Origin: Bacteroidales bacterium UBA1309
Lineage (GTDB): Bacteria; Bacteroidota; Bacteroidia; Bacteroidales; Dysgonomonadaceae
Direction: 5' to 3'
Length of the DNA: 50,572 nucleotides
Assembly (NCBI GenBank): GCA_002307185.1
Contig: DBTT01000032.1
Location: 1 to 50,572 of the forward strand
Made by a program: the position numbers and the translations under genes. Positions 9,437 to 18,755 of the stretch are shown piece by piece; position 1 is the first letter of the stretch, and each line of letters opens with the position of its first letter. Under the pieces are notes generated by a model. The model saw only the letters and a list, made by a program, of their open reading frames with translations. It was not told the origin of the DNA and made no database searches.

Positions 9437-9976
9437 ATGAAAATAAAAGCCACGATTTTAGGAACTTTACTATTGCTTTGTACAGTGGTTGCCGGGCAGA
9501 CTGCCCTGCTGGATGGAAAGTTTGTATTTACGATGCACCAGCAAACGAGGTCCTATCAGGTGAAGATCGTTGAAGAGGGTGACAGCGTGCATGTCCACTG
9601 GAAAATCTACCACAACTTTCATTGGCAAGCAGGCAAGTATGCGATGGGAAAAACATCGATAGAAAACGGAGATGCCTTGAGCTGGCTACAGCCAGTAGAT
9701 GGGAGAATTGAAAATCTCAAGAAGAATGAAACATTTGGATTTGTTTCCCGCCAGGCCTTGAAAGATTTGCATGCCAAAGGATGGTTTCTCTACAATCAAA
9801 CGGTCTATCGATTGAATACTCAAAATGCTGAAAAGCAGACATTCAGAGGTATGACCCTTCTTGCTGTTATTGCTGATATTGATCCCACGCAAATGTGGAT
9901 AGTGGACAACGAAAGTTTGCCCTTGATCGCACGATTGTCCAACAATCCGTTGGGAATCGATTGGTTGGTTGAATAA
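9437..9976 (+). CDS. Secreted protein of unknown function in the PUL
   Basis: A 179-aa protein that I do not recognise. It starts with a signal peptide (MKIKATILGTLLLLCTVVAGQ) and then has a compact, apparently beta-rich region: KFVFTMHQQTRSYQVKIVEEGDSVHVHWKIY. It has no cysteine after the signal peptide, no lipobox and no recognised catalytic motif. The central part (SWLQPVDGRIENLKKNETFGFVSRQAL) reads like a stored-effect or surface-accessory domain rather than an enzyme. The gene is 12 nt after the GH92 stop, preceded by a GGAAAG ribosome-binding site, and 25 nt before GH89. It is therefore embedded in the enzyme operon and likely acts on the same glycan, for example as a small binding protein or accessory factor. 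Confidence 0.75.
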   Translation: MKIKATILGTLLLLCTVVAGQTALLDGKFVFTMHQQTRSYQVKIVEEGDSVHVHWKIYHNFHWQAGKYAMGKTSIENGDALSWLQPVDGRIENLKKNETFGFVSRQALKDLHAKGWFLYNQTVYRLNTQNAEKQTFRGMTLLAVIADIDPTQMWIVDNESLPLIARLSNNPLGIDWLVE

Positions 9977-10001
9977 ATGAATATTTAATACTATTTATAT
10001 A

Positions 10002-12167
10002 ATGATGAAAAGATATATCACCTTGGTTTTGATCAGCCTGTTTTCTTCGGCTGTGTTTGCTAATCCCATCGCGGATATGCTGGAACGGATTGATCCGGGA
10101 GCATCCAAAAAGTTTGCAATAGAAGTAGCCAAAGACGGGAACAAAGATTATTTCGAATTATCACAAAAAGGGAAACGAGTCTTGATCCGAGGGAACAATT
10201 ATGTCAGCATTTCGGTAGGGATCAATTGGTATTTGAAATACTATGCAGGCATACACTTGTCTTGGAACGGAATGACTGCAAAATTACCTGAAGTGTTGCC
10301 CGCAATCCCTAAAAAAGAACGCCACAGCACCGATTTGAAGCTGCGTTATGATTTCAACTATTGCACCTTTTCCTATTCCATGGCTTTTTGGGATTGGGAT
10401 CGTTGGCAAAAAGAGATCGACTGGATGGCGTTGCACGGCATCAATTTGCCTCTGAACGTGATCGGAGAAGAATGCATCTGGAATAATATGCTGAAAAAGC
10501 TCGGATACAACAAGGATGATATTGGCAGCTTCATTGCCGGCCCGGCTTTCCTGGCTTGGTGGGAGATGAACAACCTCGAAGGTTGGGGTGGCCCCAACCC
10601 AGATTCTTGGTATAAGCAGCAGGAAGCACTTCAAAAGAAGATATTGCTCCGGATGAAAGAATTTGGAATAGAACCGGTATTTCCAGGTTATTCAGGGATG
10701 ATGCCGCACAATGCAAAAGAAAAGCTGGGATTAGAAGTGGCTGATGCCAAATTGTGGAACGGATACAAACGTCCCACTTTCTTGTTGCCAACCGATAGCC
10801 GGTTCGAGGAAATTGCTTCGCTCTATTACAAAGAACAGGAAGCTCTTTTCGGAAAGGCCAATTATTATTCCATGGATCCATTCCACGAAGCCGAAGGAAT
10901 GGACAAGATAGATTTCGATGCAGCTGGAAAAGCCATCATGCAAGCGATGAAAAAAGTGAATCCAAAAGCAGTTTGGGTGATTCAGGGTTGGACAGAAAAT
11001 CCCCGTGAAGAAGTAATTCAAAACCTCCGGCAAGGAGACTTGCTGATTCTCGACCTGTTCAGCGAATGCCGGCCAATGTGGGGCATGAAACCATCGCTGT
11101 GGTACCGTGAGAAAGGTTATGGAAAACACAATTGGCTATTCTGCATGCTTGAAAACTTTGGCGCGAAAGTGGGGATTCACGGACGGATGGATCAGTTGCT
11201 CGAAAACTTTTATGAAACCAGAACCAATCCTTTGGCTGCACAGATGAAAGGGATCGGCCTCACCATGGAAGGGATAGAAAACAACCCGATGATGTTTGAA
11301 CTGATGACCGAATTGCCTTGGCGAGAAGCACAAGTAACCAAAGAGAGCTGGCTGAAAGAATATTTGTTTGCCCGATACGGAAAAAAGGACGAAACCATTG
11401 AAAAAGCCTGGGGCATTCTGGCAAATAGCATCCTGAACTGTCCTCGCGGCAACAACCAACAAGGGACACTGGAATCGATCCTTTGCGCACGCCCTTCGCT
11501 CAATGCGTTCCAGACATCGAGCTGGGCAAAGCTCGAAAACTATTACGACCCGGTGACAACCCGCGATGCTGCCAAACTGATGCTTAGCGTGGCAGACAAA
11601 TACCGGGGAAACAACAACTTCGAATACGACCTAGTGGACATCGTGCGTCAGTCTATTGCCGACCATGCCCGCGAAGTTTATAACCACACGGTGGCCGACT
11701 TCAAATGTTTCCACAGGGAAGGGTTTGAGAAAGGATCCAAAAAGTTTCTCGACCTCATCCTCTTGCAAGACAAACTCCTCGGCACCCGGAAAGAATTCCG
11801 TGTAGGCAACTGGATTCAACAAGCACGCAGCTTGGGAAACAACGACGAGGAGAAGAACCTTTACGAATGGAATGCACGTGTGCAAATCACCACGTGGGGA
11901 AATCGCATTTCGGCAGACGATGGCGGGCTGCGCGACTATGCACACAAGGAATGGAACGGCATTCTGAAGGATTTCTACTACAAACGCTGGGACGCTTACT
12001 GGAAAACGTTGAATGATGTCTTTGATCGCAAACCATTAGTAACGCTGGATTATTACGCCATGGAAGAACCCTGGACGAAGGCAACAAATCCGTATTCCGC
12101 AGAGCCAGAAGGGGATTGTGTGGAAACGGCCAAAGCCGCATATGCAGAAGCTTTCAGTAAATATTAA
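10002..12167 (+). CDS. GH89 alpha-N-acetylglucosaminidase (NAGLU family)
   Basis: Exo-hydrolase removing terminal alpha-GlcNAc, 721 aa (ATG 10002 or the adjacent 10005). Order of parts: a signal peptide ending near SSAVFA, a small N-terminal alpha/beta domain (about 25-100), a TIM barrel (about 105-430) and an all-alpha C-terminal domain. The family signature around YDFNYCTFSYSMAFWDWDRWQ and WMALHGINLPL is clear. The two catalytic glutamates expected from human NAGLU correspond to Glu296 in MDPFHE and Glu423 in LTMEGIENNP. Substrates of the family include heparan-type chain ends and mucin GlcNAc-alpha-1,4-Gal. The next gene is an HGSNAT homologue, which in lysosomes acts immediately before this enzyme. 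No heparin lyase or sulfatase lies in the visible part of the locus. Confidence 0.95.
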   Translation: MMKRYITLVLISLFSSAVFANPIADMLERIDPGASKKFAIEVAKDGNKDYFELSQKGKRVLIRGNNYVSISVGINWYLKYYAGIHLSWNGMTAKLPEVLPAIPKKERHSTDLKLRYDFNYCTFSYSMAFWDWDRWQKEIDWMALHGINLPLNVIGEECIWNNMLKKLGYNKDDIGSFIAGPAFLAWWEMNNLEGWGGPNPDSWYKQQEALQKKILLRMKEFGIEPVFPGYSGMMPHNAKEKLGLEVADAKLWNGYKRPTFLLPTDSRFEEIASLYYKEQEALFGKANYYSMDPFHEAEGMDKIDFDAAGKAIMQAMKKVNPKAVWVIQGWTENPREEVIQNLRQGDLLILDLFSECRPMWGMKPSLWYREKGYGKHNWLFCMLENFGAKVGIHGRMDQLLENFYETRTNPLAAQMKGIGLTMEGIENNPMMFELMTELPWREAQVTKESWLKEYLFARYGKKDETIEKAWGILANSILNCPRGNNQQGTLESILCARPSLNAFQTSSWAKLENYYDPVTTRDAAKLMLSVADKYRGNNNFEYDLVDIVRQSIADHAREVYNHTVADFKCFHREGFEKGSKKFLDLILLQDKLLGTRKEFRVGNWIQQARSLGNNDEEKNLYEWNARVQITTWGNRISADDGGLRDYAHKEWNGILKDFYYKRWDAYWKTLNDVFDRKPLVTLDYYAMEEPWTKATNPYSAEPEGDCVETAKAAYAEAFSKY

Positions 12168-12196
12168 TCTCAACGACCACATAGAAACGATAAAAT

Positions 12197-13279
12197 ATGG
12201 AGATAGCTGAAAAAAAGCAACGCTTATTGTCGCTGGATGTCTTGCGGGGACTAACAGTGGCGGGCATGATCTTGGTAAATAATGGAGGCCCAGCGTCCTA
12301 TGCCCCTTTGCGGCACGCGGCATGGAATGGCTTGACAATCGCCGACCTGGTGTTTCCATTTTTCTTATTCATGGTGGGAATCTCCACTTACATTTCACTC
12401 CAAAAATTCGAGTTCAAAAGCTCCGCCTCCACCGTTAGGAAGATTCTGAAAAGGACCCTCATCATTTTGTTGCTTGGTTGGGGGCTCTATTGGTTCGAAA
12501 GTTGTTTGAAAGGAGATTTTTTCCCATTTGACCACCTTCGCATACCTGGCGTTCTGCAACGGATAGCTTTGTGCTACGGCATTGTTTCTTTGCTGGCTAT
12601 AAGTGTGAATCACAAACGGTTTCCGTGGCTCATTTGTGTGCTGCTGGTGGGATATGCCATCGTGTTGCTGGTGGGCAACGGATATGTGTGTGATACCACT
12701 AACATATTGTCAATCATAGATAAAGGTCTGCTGGGTGAAGCGCATGTCTATCACAAGAGTCCTGTGGATCCAGAAGGCTTATTGGGGATACTCCCATCCA
12801 TTGCCCACACGCTGATTGGTTTTTGGTGTGGGAAACTGCTGATGCAATTCAAACGCTTGGATGAAAAAATGCTGCACATTTTCTTGTTTGGGTTCATCCT
12901 GATGGCAATCGGGCTTGCACTTTCTTACGGCTTGCCTTTCAACAAACGCATTTGGTCTCCCAGCTTTGTGCTTTTCACTTGCGGTTTATGCACCAGCCTT
13001 TTGGCATTCCTGATCTACGTCATCGATTTCAAGGGAAATACGCAGTGGACATCGTTCTTCATCGTGTTTGGAGTCAACCCGCTATTCATCTATATTCTGA
13101 GCGAAATTTTGGCGGCAGTTTTCAACGAATACCGGGTTTCAAAAGTTGCCTGCGAAATGCTTGCAAGCGCGATTCCCGATCCCTATTTTTCATCTTTGAT
13201 CTATGCCGTCTCCTTTGTTTTGCTTAATTGGTTGGTGGGCTATCCGCTCTACAAAAAGAAGATTTACATCAAGATTTAA
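12197..13279 (+). CDS. HGSNAT-like membrane acetyltransferase (COG4299/DUF5009)
   Basis: A 360-aa polytopic membrane protein with about ten hydrophobic segments, homologous to heparan-alpha-glucosaminide N-acetyltransferase. The N-terminal block is diagnostic: RLLSLDVLRGLTVAGMILVNN, then LRHAAWNGLTIADLVFPFFLF. His40 in LRHAAWNG matches the conserved, proposed catalytic histidine of HGSNAT. Eukaryotic HGSNAT moves acetyl from cytosolic acetyl-CoA across the membrane to terminal alpha-glucosamine. If the reaction is conserved, this protein would act at the inner membrane on periplasmic sugar ends and create the alpha-GlcNAc substrate of the upstream GH89. The gene is 29 nt after GH89 and is the last enzyme gene before the regulator. 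The acceptor in bacteria is unproven. Confidence 0.85.
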   Translation: MEIAEKKQRLLSLDVLRGLTVAGMILVNNGGPASYAPLRHAAWNGLTIADLVFPFFLFMVGISTYISLQKFEFKSSASTVRKILKRTLIILLLGWGLYWFESCLKGDFFPFDHLRIPGVLQRIALCYGIVSLLAISVNHKRFPWLICVLLVGYAIVLLVGNGYVCDTTNILSIIDKGLLGEAHVYHKSPVDPEGLLGILPSIAHTLIGFWCGKLLMQFKRLDEKMLHIFLFGFILMAIGLALSYGLPFNKRIWSPSFVLFTCGLCTSLLAFLIYVIDFKGNTQWTSFFIVFGVNPLFIYILSEILAAVFNEYRVSKVACEMLASAIPDPYFSSLIYAVSFVLLNWLVGYPLYKKKIYIKI

Positions 13280-13473
13280 GGCATACCACTTGGCCAAAAT
13301 AAAAAAATAGAAATTCACAGGCATGCACAAAATATGGGATTAGAGAGATTGCAAATAATTATCCATGCGGAAGACATTCGTACCCTTGGTTATTATTCAT
13401 ATAGGATGGGTGTTAAAAGCAAACCTAAAACGCCATACATTTGCAATGTAATAGAATTATGATTCTTATTAGC

Positions 13474-13496
13474 ACTGCTTTTTGCAGTTTTCTTTT
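13474..13496 (+). terminator. Weak terminator-like hairpin after the PUL enzymes
   Basis: ACTGC, a loop of five T, GCAGT, then TTTCTTTT. The stem is only 5 bp. It lies in the 282-nt gap between the acetyltransferase and the HTCS gene and may separate enzyme and regulator transcripts. The rest of the gap is AT-rich without an ORF. Confidence 0.35.
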
Positions 13497-13553
13497 CAAT
13501 ATAACAGCTAAATATATATCTTCGTAACAATTATGTTATCCAAGTAAGATAAC
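13494..13553 (+). promoter_or_regulatory. Putative promoter and leader inverted repeat of the HTCS gene
   Basis: TTTC at 13494-13497, a 19-nt spacer and TATCTTCG at 13517-13524 fit the Bacteroidales TTTG-N19-TAnnTTTG promoter with one mismatch in each box. A 6-bp inverted repeat (GTTATC at 13535-13540, GATAAC at 13548-13553) falls in the predicted leader just before ATG 13562. Confidence 0.45.
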
Positions 13554-13561
13554 TGATATCT

Positions 13562-16500
13562 ATGAAAAGAAATGAAGATTGCAAATGTATAAAATTCAGA
13601 AATCCAGTCCGGCGAACGATTTTTTTGTGGATAAGCATATGGGGGCTAATAACATCAACTGTAGCCCAGGTTTCATTTAAGAGCATTATTGAGCATTACA
13701 ATTTTTCGGCCATCACGATCAACGACGGCCTTCCGCACAACTACATTGACAACATCTACAAAGATAGCCAAGGATTTCTTTGGCTATGCACCCACAACGG
13801 GCTGTCTCGTTTCGATGGGACTAATTTTGTCAATTACAACATATCATCGGAAGGGATAAGGTTGCGGTCTAATTTTGTAAACGGAGTGTGTGAAGATGAA
13901 TTTCACCGCTTGTGGATTGCCTCGGAAGCTGGTCTGGATCTCTTGAATTTGAAAACTGGACGATTCGAATCCATCGATTATTCGGTGTTCCAAAGCGAGG
14001 ATTTATCTAAAATCCCCATACTATTTCTATTGAAAGACAGAAAAGGGAATCTATGGATAGCTACCCAAACAAATCTTTACCAGATCCAGTTGGGTAAGGA
14101 TGGGAAAATAAAAAGGTCAGCCTTGCTTTTCTCCACTTATGACAAGCATTCTGCACCTATCACGGCGTTGGGCGAGGTGGGAAACGAAGTATGGGTGGGA
14201 TACGACCGCAATGTTTACAAAGTGGAAACAGCAGGAAAAAACAAAATGTCTCTTCGCCCCATATTTGACAAAACAATTTTCGATGAGCAGAGCCGAATTC
14301 ATTGTTTCTGCGTCTATAACAAAGAAATATGGATTGGAACCAACAGGGGATTGTATCGCTACAATCAGAAGAGCTATCAGCACAAACACTACACGCCCAA
14401 CGACGAAAAAGCTTATTCCTTGACTGAAAGTTACATCACAGGACTTGCTGTGACGGCAAACAATGAACTGGTGATTTCAAGTCTCAAAGGAATCAATTTT
14501 TACAATCCCAAGAGCGATAACTTTGTGCAAATGGAATCTGCTGGAGAATTTTCGGGCAGCAGCATCAATTTCAATTTGATGAATTGCCTGCTTGCAGACG
14601 GAGCAATTCTGTGGATTGGCACAGAGCTCAATGGCCTGATCAAAATGGTGCAGCGTAATCTGAATATCGAATTGCTCACTTACGGGCTAAACCAAGCCGA
14701 AAACCGGGGAACGACTCCTGTTGGCTGCGTTTTCGAAGACACTAACGGCAATTTATGGATCAGCAATATTGGAAAGGGGGTGGGTGTTAAAATTCATGGA
14801 AGCGATTCTTTCATCCGTATTTACCAAGATTTCAAAAATCCGAACTCTTTGAGCCACAACTCGGTCAACGACATCAAAGAAGATGATCGAAACCAATTAT
14901 GGTTTGCTACTTGGGGGGGAGGCCTAAACAGCCTGAAGATGGATCGTTTGATATCGCCAACCTTTACACGCTACAACGTGGGGAATAGCTCCCTCAAAAG
15001 TGATTTTATAGGTTCTTTGTGCTTTGATAATTTGAATTTGGGCATGTGGGTGGGCACGGCCGAAGGCTTATCTTTTTTTGACCTGCAAAAACAAACCTTT
15101 ACTAATCTTGCTCTTCCAACAGACAGGTTGCCAAACAATTCGCTCGTGGGAATGCTGATTGATCGGAAACAACGGTTGTGGATAGGGACGCACCACGGAT
15201 TGATTGTACTCGATTTGTATTCGTTTGCCAGAAACCGCAAAGACATCCGGTATCATTATTTTGAATACAAGCTGGACGATCCCGGCAGCAAATTGATCGA
15301 AAAAATATCTTGCATCTGCGAAGCTGCCGATGGAACCATCTGGTTGGGAAGCAATGGATATGGACTCTATAAGATCAGTTCGGACAGAATTTCTTCCGAA
15401 AACTTCCAGAACATGACCGTTAAAGACGGATTGCCCGACAACACTATCTACGGCATTGTGGAAGATCTGCAGCACCGCTTATGGATCAGCACAAACAAGG
15501 GCCTCTCTTGCCTGAATGTGAAATCGGGGCATTTTGCCAATTATTATGAACAAGACGGATTGCCTTCCGACCAATTTTATTGGAATTCCTACTGCCGTTC
15601 GCGGGAAGGGATGATCTATTTTGGAGGACTGAATGGCGCCATCGGTCTGAAAGGAGTAAACCGTGTGGCCCGCAAGCATCCCCGGATTGTGTTTACGCAA
15701 TTGATTGTACAGAACAATATCATCAGGCAAGGAGGGAATGGTTATCTCAGCCAAAGCATCTCATGGGCTAAAGAGGTCCATTTGCACGAACGCGACAAGT
15801 CATTCTCAGTCGAATTCACCGCCTTGGACTTTGAAAATCCTGAAAAGTATAAGTATTTTTATCGCTTGAAAGGGTTTGATGACAGATGGATTGAATGTGA
15901 CCCGAAGCATCATTATGCTAGTTATACCAACTTGAAATCGGGTCACTATGCGCTGCAGGTCAAAGTCCAATCACTTATGAACAGCGAAGATGAGCAGACA
16001 GCCGAATTGGCGATCTTTGTGGCTCCTTTCTTCTACAAGACTTGGTGGTTTTATTTAATTGTGCTACTCGTTGTTGCTCTTTTATTCTACGCCTATTTAC
16101 AGTGGAAGATTTCGACCTACAAACAGCAAAAAACAATTTTGACGGAAAAAGTGAAGGAGCGGACTGTGGCCTTGGAGGAAAAGATGGAAGCACTCTCTAG
16201 GCAGAACAACCTGCTGGTGGAGCAAAAAGAGCAATTGATTGAACTATCGGAAAAAATACAAGAGATCACTGCTGATAAAATTTCATTTTTCACGAACATT
16301 ACCCACGAATTCCGTACGCCCATCACTCTGATATTAGGGCCTATATCCCGCGCCTTGAAATTGAGCCAGAACCCATCGGTGATCGAACAGCTACGCATTG
16401 TGGACCGAAATTCGAAATCGCTATTGGGATTGGTAAACCAACTCCTCGATTTTCGAAAAGTAGAATCGGGACACATCTCGGTGGCGAAGAAAATGCACAA

Positions 16501-17869
16501 CCTACATGCGTTTATAGACGAAAACATAGCCCTGTTCCAAGCATTCAGTGGAGAACGAAACATTGAAATCAGGTGCTACACTCGATTGAAAAAGATATAT
16601 TATTGTTATGATGAAGGATGGATACAGAAAGTGCTGGTGAATTTGATATCGAATGCTTTGAAATTCACACCCGATGGTGGAAAAATCTCATTTTATGCTT
16701 GTTCGATTGCAGATGGACAGCAACAGGAAAAACTCTACTTGTCGGTTTCCGACACGGGTATAGGAATACAACCGAACGATTTGGAGAAAATTTTCGACCG
16801 TTTTTACCAATCTGCAAATATTGTCCAACATCCGATCATTGGGCAAAGTGGAACAGGCATCGGGCTATATCTCTGCAAACGGATTATCGAAGAGCATGGA
16901 GGACGTATTTTCGCCTTGAACAATAAGAAATCAGGCTCTTCTGTCAGAATCGTGATGCCTGTGCCAACAGAGAATTCTGATGAAGTGTATCATCCGGACA
17001 ATATATCAGATTATTTGTTTTCGATTCCCCAACCATCAGAATATGAAATTATTGATGCTGAATCTGTTGCTTCGAGTACAAGCAAGAAAACAATTTTGAT
17101 CGTGGACGACAACCGGGATATGAGAACCTACGTCCGTTCCGTCTTGTCCGTTGAATACCATGTGCTTGAAGCGGGTGGTGGAGAAGAGGCGTTGAAATGC
17201 CTGAACCAGCACAACGTCGATTTCATTGTAACCGACTTGATGATGCCCGTCATGGACGGCTTGGAATTTTCTAAACGGGTGAAAGAAAACATTAGTATCT
17301 CGCATATTCCAATACTCATATTAACTGCAAAAATTTCCGATGACGTGAAGTTGGAAAGCTTCAAGATTGGAGTGGATGAATATATGCAAAAACCTCTCAA
17401 CGAAGAATTGTTATTGGTGAGGATCCATAATATATTCAGCATCAGGCAAAACAATCAACAGGAATTTGCTATGCAAATGGATCCTGCCTTGTTGAATATG
17501 GACGAAGAGTCCAACGATAACAGATTTCTCAACCGTGCTATGCAAGTTTTGGAAAAAGAATACAAGGATGCAGGTTTTGATGTGAATGCTTTTTCGGAAG
17601 CGATGAACATGAGCAAAACCTTGCTCAATCAAAAATTGCAGAACATCGTGGGGCAATCCACAGGAAAATTTATTGGGAATTACAGGTTGAAGAAAGCTCG
17701 CGACCTGATCCTGATAAATAAGCTAAGCAAAAATATGAATATTTCCGAAATAGCCTTTGAAATAGGGTTCAGCGATCCGAAATATTTTTCCCGGTGTTTT
17801 CAAAAAAAATATGGAATGCTGCCCAGCACATTGATCCTTGGAGGAAATTCCGAGAGTCCTCCGGAATAA
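13562..17869 (+). CDS. Hybrid two-component system sensor/regulator (HTCS)
   Basis: A 1435-aa one-protein two-component system that senses a glycan fragment in the periplasm and activates its PUL. Order: signal/TM segment (about 18-36); two seven-bladed-propeller halves built of Reg_prop repeats such as GFLWLCTHNGLSRFDG and RLWISTNKGLSCLN (about 50-735); Y_Y_Y domain (about 740-815); TM helix (about 827-848); HisKA with His915 in TNITHEFRTP; HATPase with DTGIGI and GTGIGLYLCKRI; receiver domain (about 1174-1290, phospho-acceptor Asp1225 in VTDLMMPVMDG); AraC-type HTH (about 1320-1425). All catalytic residues are present. It sits at the 3' end of the PUL on the same strand, a usual place for the cognate regulator, and should control the susCD and enzyme genes upstream. 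Confidence 0.96.
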   Translation: MKRNEDCKCIKFRNPVRRTIFLWISIWGLITSTVAQVSFKSIIEHYNFSAITINDGLPHNYIDNIYKDSQGFLWLCTHNGLSRFDGTNFVNYNISSEGIRLRSNFVNGVCEDEFHRLWIASEAGLDLLNLKTGRFESIDYSVFQSEDLSKIPILFLLKDRKGNLWIATQTNLYQIQLGKDGKIKRSALLFSTYDKHSAPITALGEVGNEVWVGYDRNVYKVETAGKNKMSLRPIFDKTIFDEQSRIHCFCVYNKEIWIGTNRGLYRYNQKSYQHKHYTPNDEKAYSLTESYITGLAVTANNELVISSLKGINFYNPKSDNFVQMESAGEFSGSSINFNLMNCLLADGAILWIGTELNGLIKMVQRNLNIELLTYGLNQAENRGTTPVGCVFEDTNGNLWISNIGKGVGVKIHGSDSFIRIYQDFKNPNSLSHNSVNDIKEDDRNQLWFATWGGGLNSLKMDRLISPTFTRYNVGNSSLKSDFIGSLCFDNLNLGMWVGTAEGLSFFDLQKQTFTNLALPTDRLPNNSLVGMLIDRKQRLWIGTHHGLIVLDLYSFARNRKDIRYHYFEYKLDDPGSKLIEKISCICEAADGTIWLGSNGYGLYKISSDRISSENFQNMTVKDGLPDNTIYGIVEDLQHRLWISTNKGLSCLNVKSGHFANYYEQDGLPSDQFYWNSYCRSREGMIYFGGLNGAIGLKGVNRVARKHPRIVFTQLIVQNNIIRQGGNGYLSQSISWAKEVHLHERDKSFSVEFTALDFENPEKYKYFYRLKGFDDRWIECDPKHHYASYTNLKSGHYALQVKVQSLMNSEDEQTAELAIFVAPFFYKTWWFYLIVLLVVALLFYAYLQWKISTYKQQKTILTEKVKERTVALEEKMEALSRQNNLLVEQKEQLIELSEKIQEITADKISFFTNITHEFRTPITLILGPISRALKLSQNPSVIEQLRIVDRNSKSLLGLVNQLLDFRKVESGHISVAKKMHNLHAFIDENIALFQAFSGERNIEIRCYTRLKKIYYCYDEGWIQKVLVNLISNALKFTPDGGKISFYACSIADGQQQEKLYLSVSDTGIGIQPNDLEKIFDRFYQSANIVQHPIIGQSGTGIGLYLCKRIIEEHGGRIFALNNKKSGSSVRIVMPVPTENSDEVYHPDNISDYLFSIPQPSEYEIIDAESVASSTSKKTILIVDDNRDMRTYVRSVLSVEYHVLEAGGGEEALKCLNQHNVDFIVTDLMMPVMDGLEFSKRVKENISISHIPILILTAKISDDVKLESFKIGVDEYMQKPLNEELLLVRIHNIFSIRQNNQQEFAMQMDPALLNMDEESNDNRFLNRAMQVLEKEYKDAGFDVNAFSEAMNMSKTLLNQKLQNIVGQSTGKFIGNYRLKKARDLILINKLSKNMNISEIAFEIGFSDPKYFSRCFQKKYGMLPSTLILGGNSESPPE

Positions 17870-17948
17870 GGAAAACAGGTGTGAAAGATGGAAAGGGTGG
17901 GCATTTATTCTGGCAATGGGCTGAAACTTCAAAATATTCTGATGGGAA

Positions 17949-18683
17949 TCATGCTCCCGCTATCGGCAATCCCGCTTCTTTAAAAATCATTTCAGCCTTC
18001 TTCACCTCCTCTGGGCTGGGTGGAGGAACGTCTTTTAGTTCATAGCTTTTTCCAAGTTCTTCCCATTTATGTATTGCCATCTGATGGAAAGGCAACACAT
18101 CCACTCGTTCCACATTCTTGAATTGGGAGGTGTAGGCTGCCCAGTTTCGAAGATCTGTTTCATCATCTGAAAAACCTGGGACCAACACATAGCGGAGCCA
18201 AACAGGCTTATTTATCTCATGCAGGTATTCCATGAATTCCAACGTGGGTCTCAACGCTTGCGAAGTCAACCGCTTGTATTTTTCCGGATCAATATGCTTG
18301 ATGTCCAACAACACTAGGTCAGTGTGATCCAATGTTTGCTTTACGTGTTCGTTGAAAATGAAGCCGCAAGTATCCACGGCTGTGTGCATCCCCTTTTCCT
18401 TGCATAGCTTGAAAAAATGGCTCAGGAATTCAGCTTGAAGCATGGGTTCGCCACCCGAAACAGTGATCCTGCCTTTAACAAAAGCACGCACTTTCTCCAC
18501 TTCCTCCACGGCTTCTTCCGCCGTAAGTTCGTATTTGTGGTGGTGCAAATCCCAAGTGTCCACATTGTGGCAGTAGAGGCAACGCATCAAGCAGCCTTGG
18601 GTGAAAAAGACAAAACGAATGCCTGGCCCGTCTTTCGTGCCAAATGATTCGAATGAATGAAAATATCCTTTTTTTGTTTCCAT
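17949..18683 (-). CDS. pflA: Pyruvate formate-lyase activating enzyme
   Basis: Radical SAM enzyme that installs the glycyl radical on PflB, 244 aa, cytosolic. The [4Fe-4S] motif CxxxCxxC is Cys31-Cys35-Cys38 (GCLMRCLYCHN). TVSGGEP (SAM binding) and the N-terminal FGTKDGPGIRFVFFTQG typical of PflA are present. It lies 72 nt downstream of pflB on the same strand, with a hairpin in the gap. It converges with the HTCS gene, and no strong terminator is seen in the 79-nt intergenic space. Confidence 0.96.
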   Translation of the reverse strand: METKKGYFHSFESFGTKDGPGIRFVFFTQGCLMRCLYCHNVDTWDLHHHKYELTAEEAVEEVEKVRAFVKGRITVSGGEPMLQAEFLSHFFKLCKEKGMHTAVDTCGFIFNEHVKQTLDHTDLVLLDIKHIDPEKYKRLTSQALRPTLEFMEYLHEINKPVWLRYVLVPGFSDDETDLRNWAAYTSQFKNVERVDVLPFHQMAIHKWEELGKSYELKDVPPPSPEEVKKAEMIFKEAGLPIAGA

Positions 18684-18692
18684 CTGATGAAT

Positions 18693-18732
18693 GAAAAACG
18701 AGCCACGAACTACCCGTGTAGCCGTGACTCGT
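18693..18732 (-). terminator. Hairpin between pflB and pflA
   Basis: Arms 18698-18707 and 18723-18732 pair (ACGAG-CACG with CGTG-CTCGT, one internal mismatch). On the minus strand the stem is followed by TTTTT. It lies between the two genes, so it may terminate most pflB transcripts and let a smaller amount through to pflA, in keeping with the catalytic role of the activase. Confidence 0.6.
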
Positions 18733-18755
18733 AAATATATTTAGTTGTTATTGGC

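Noticed and set aside
1..17869. Heparin/heparan sulfate PUL on the basis of GH89 and HGSNAT
   Set aside because: No PL12, PL13, PL15, GH88 or sulfatase gene is in the visible part, while GH92 and GH28 are not part of such loci. The unseen left flank could change this.
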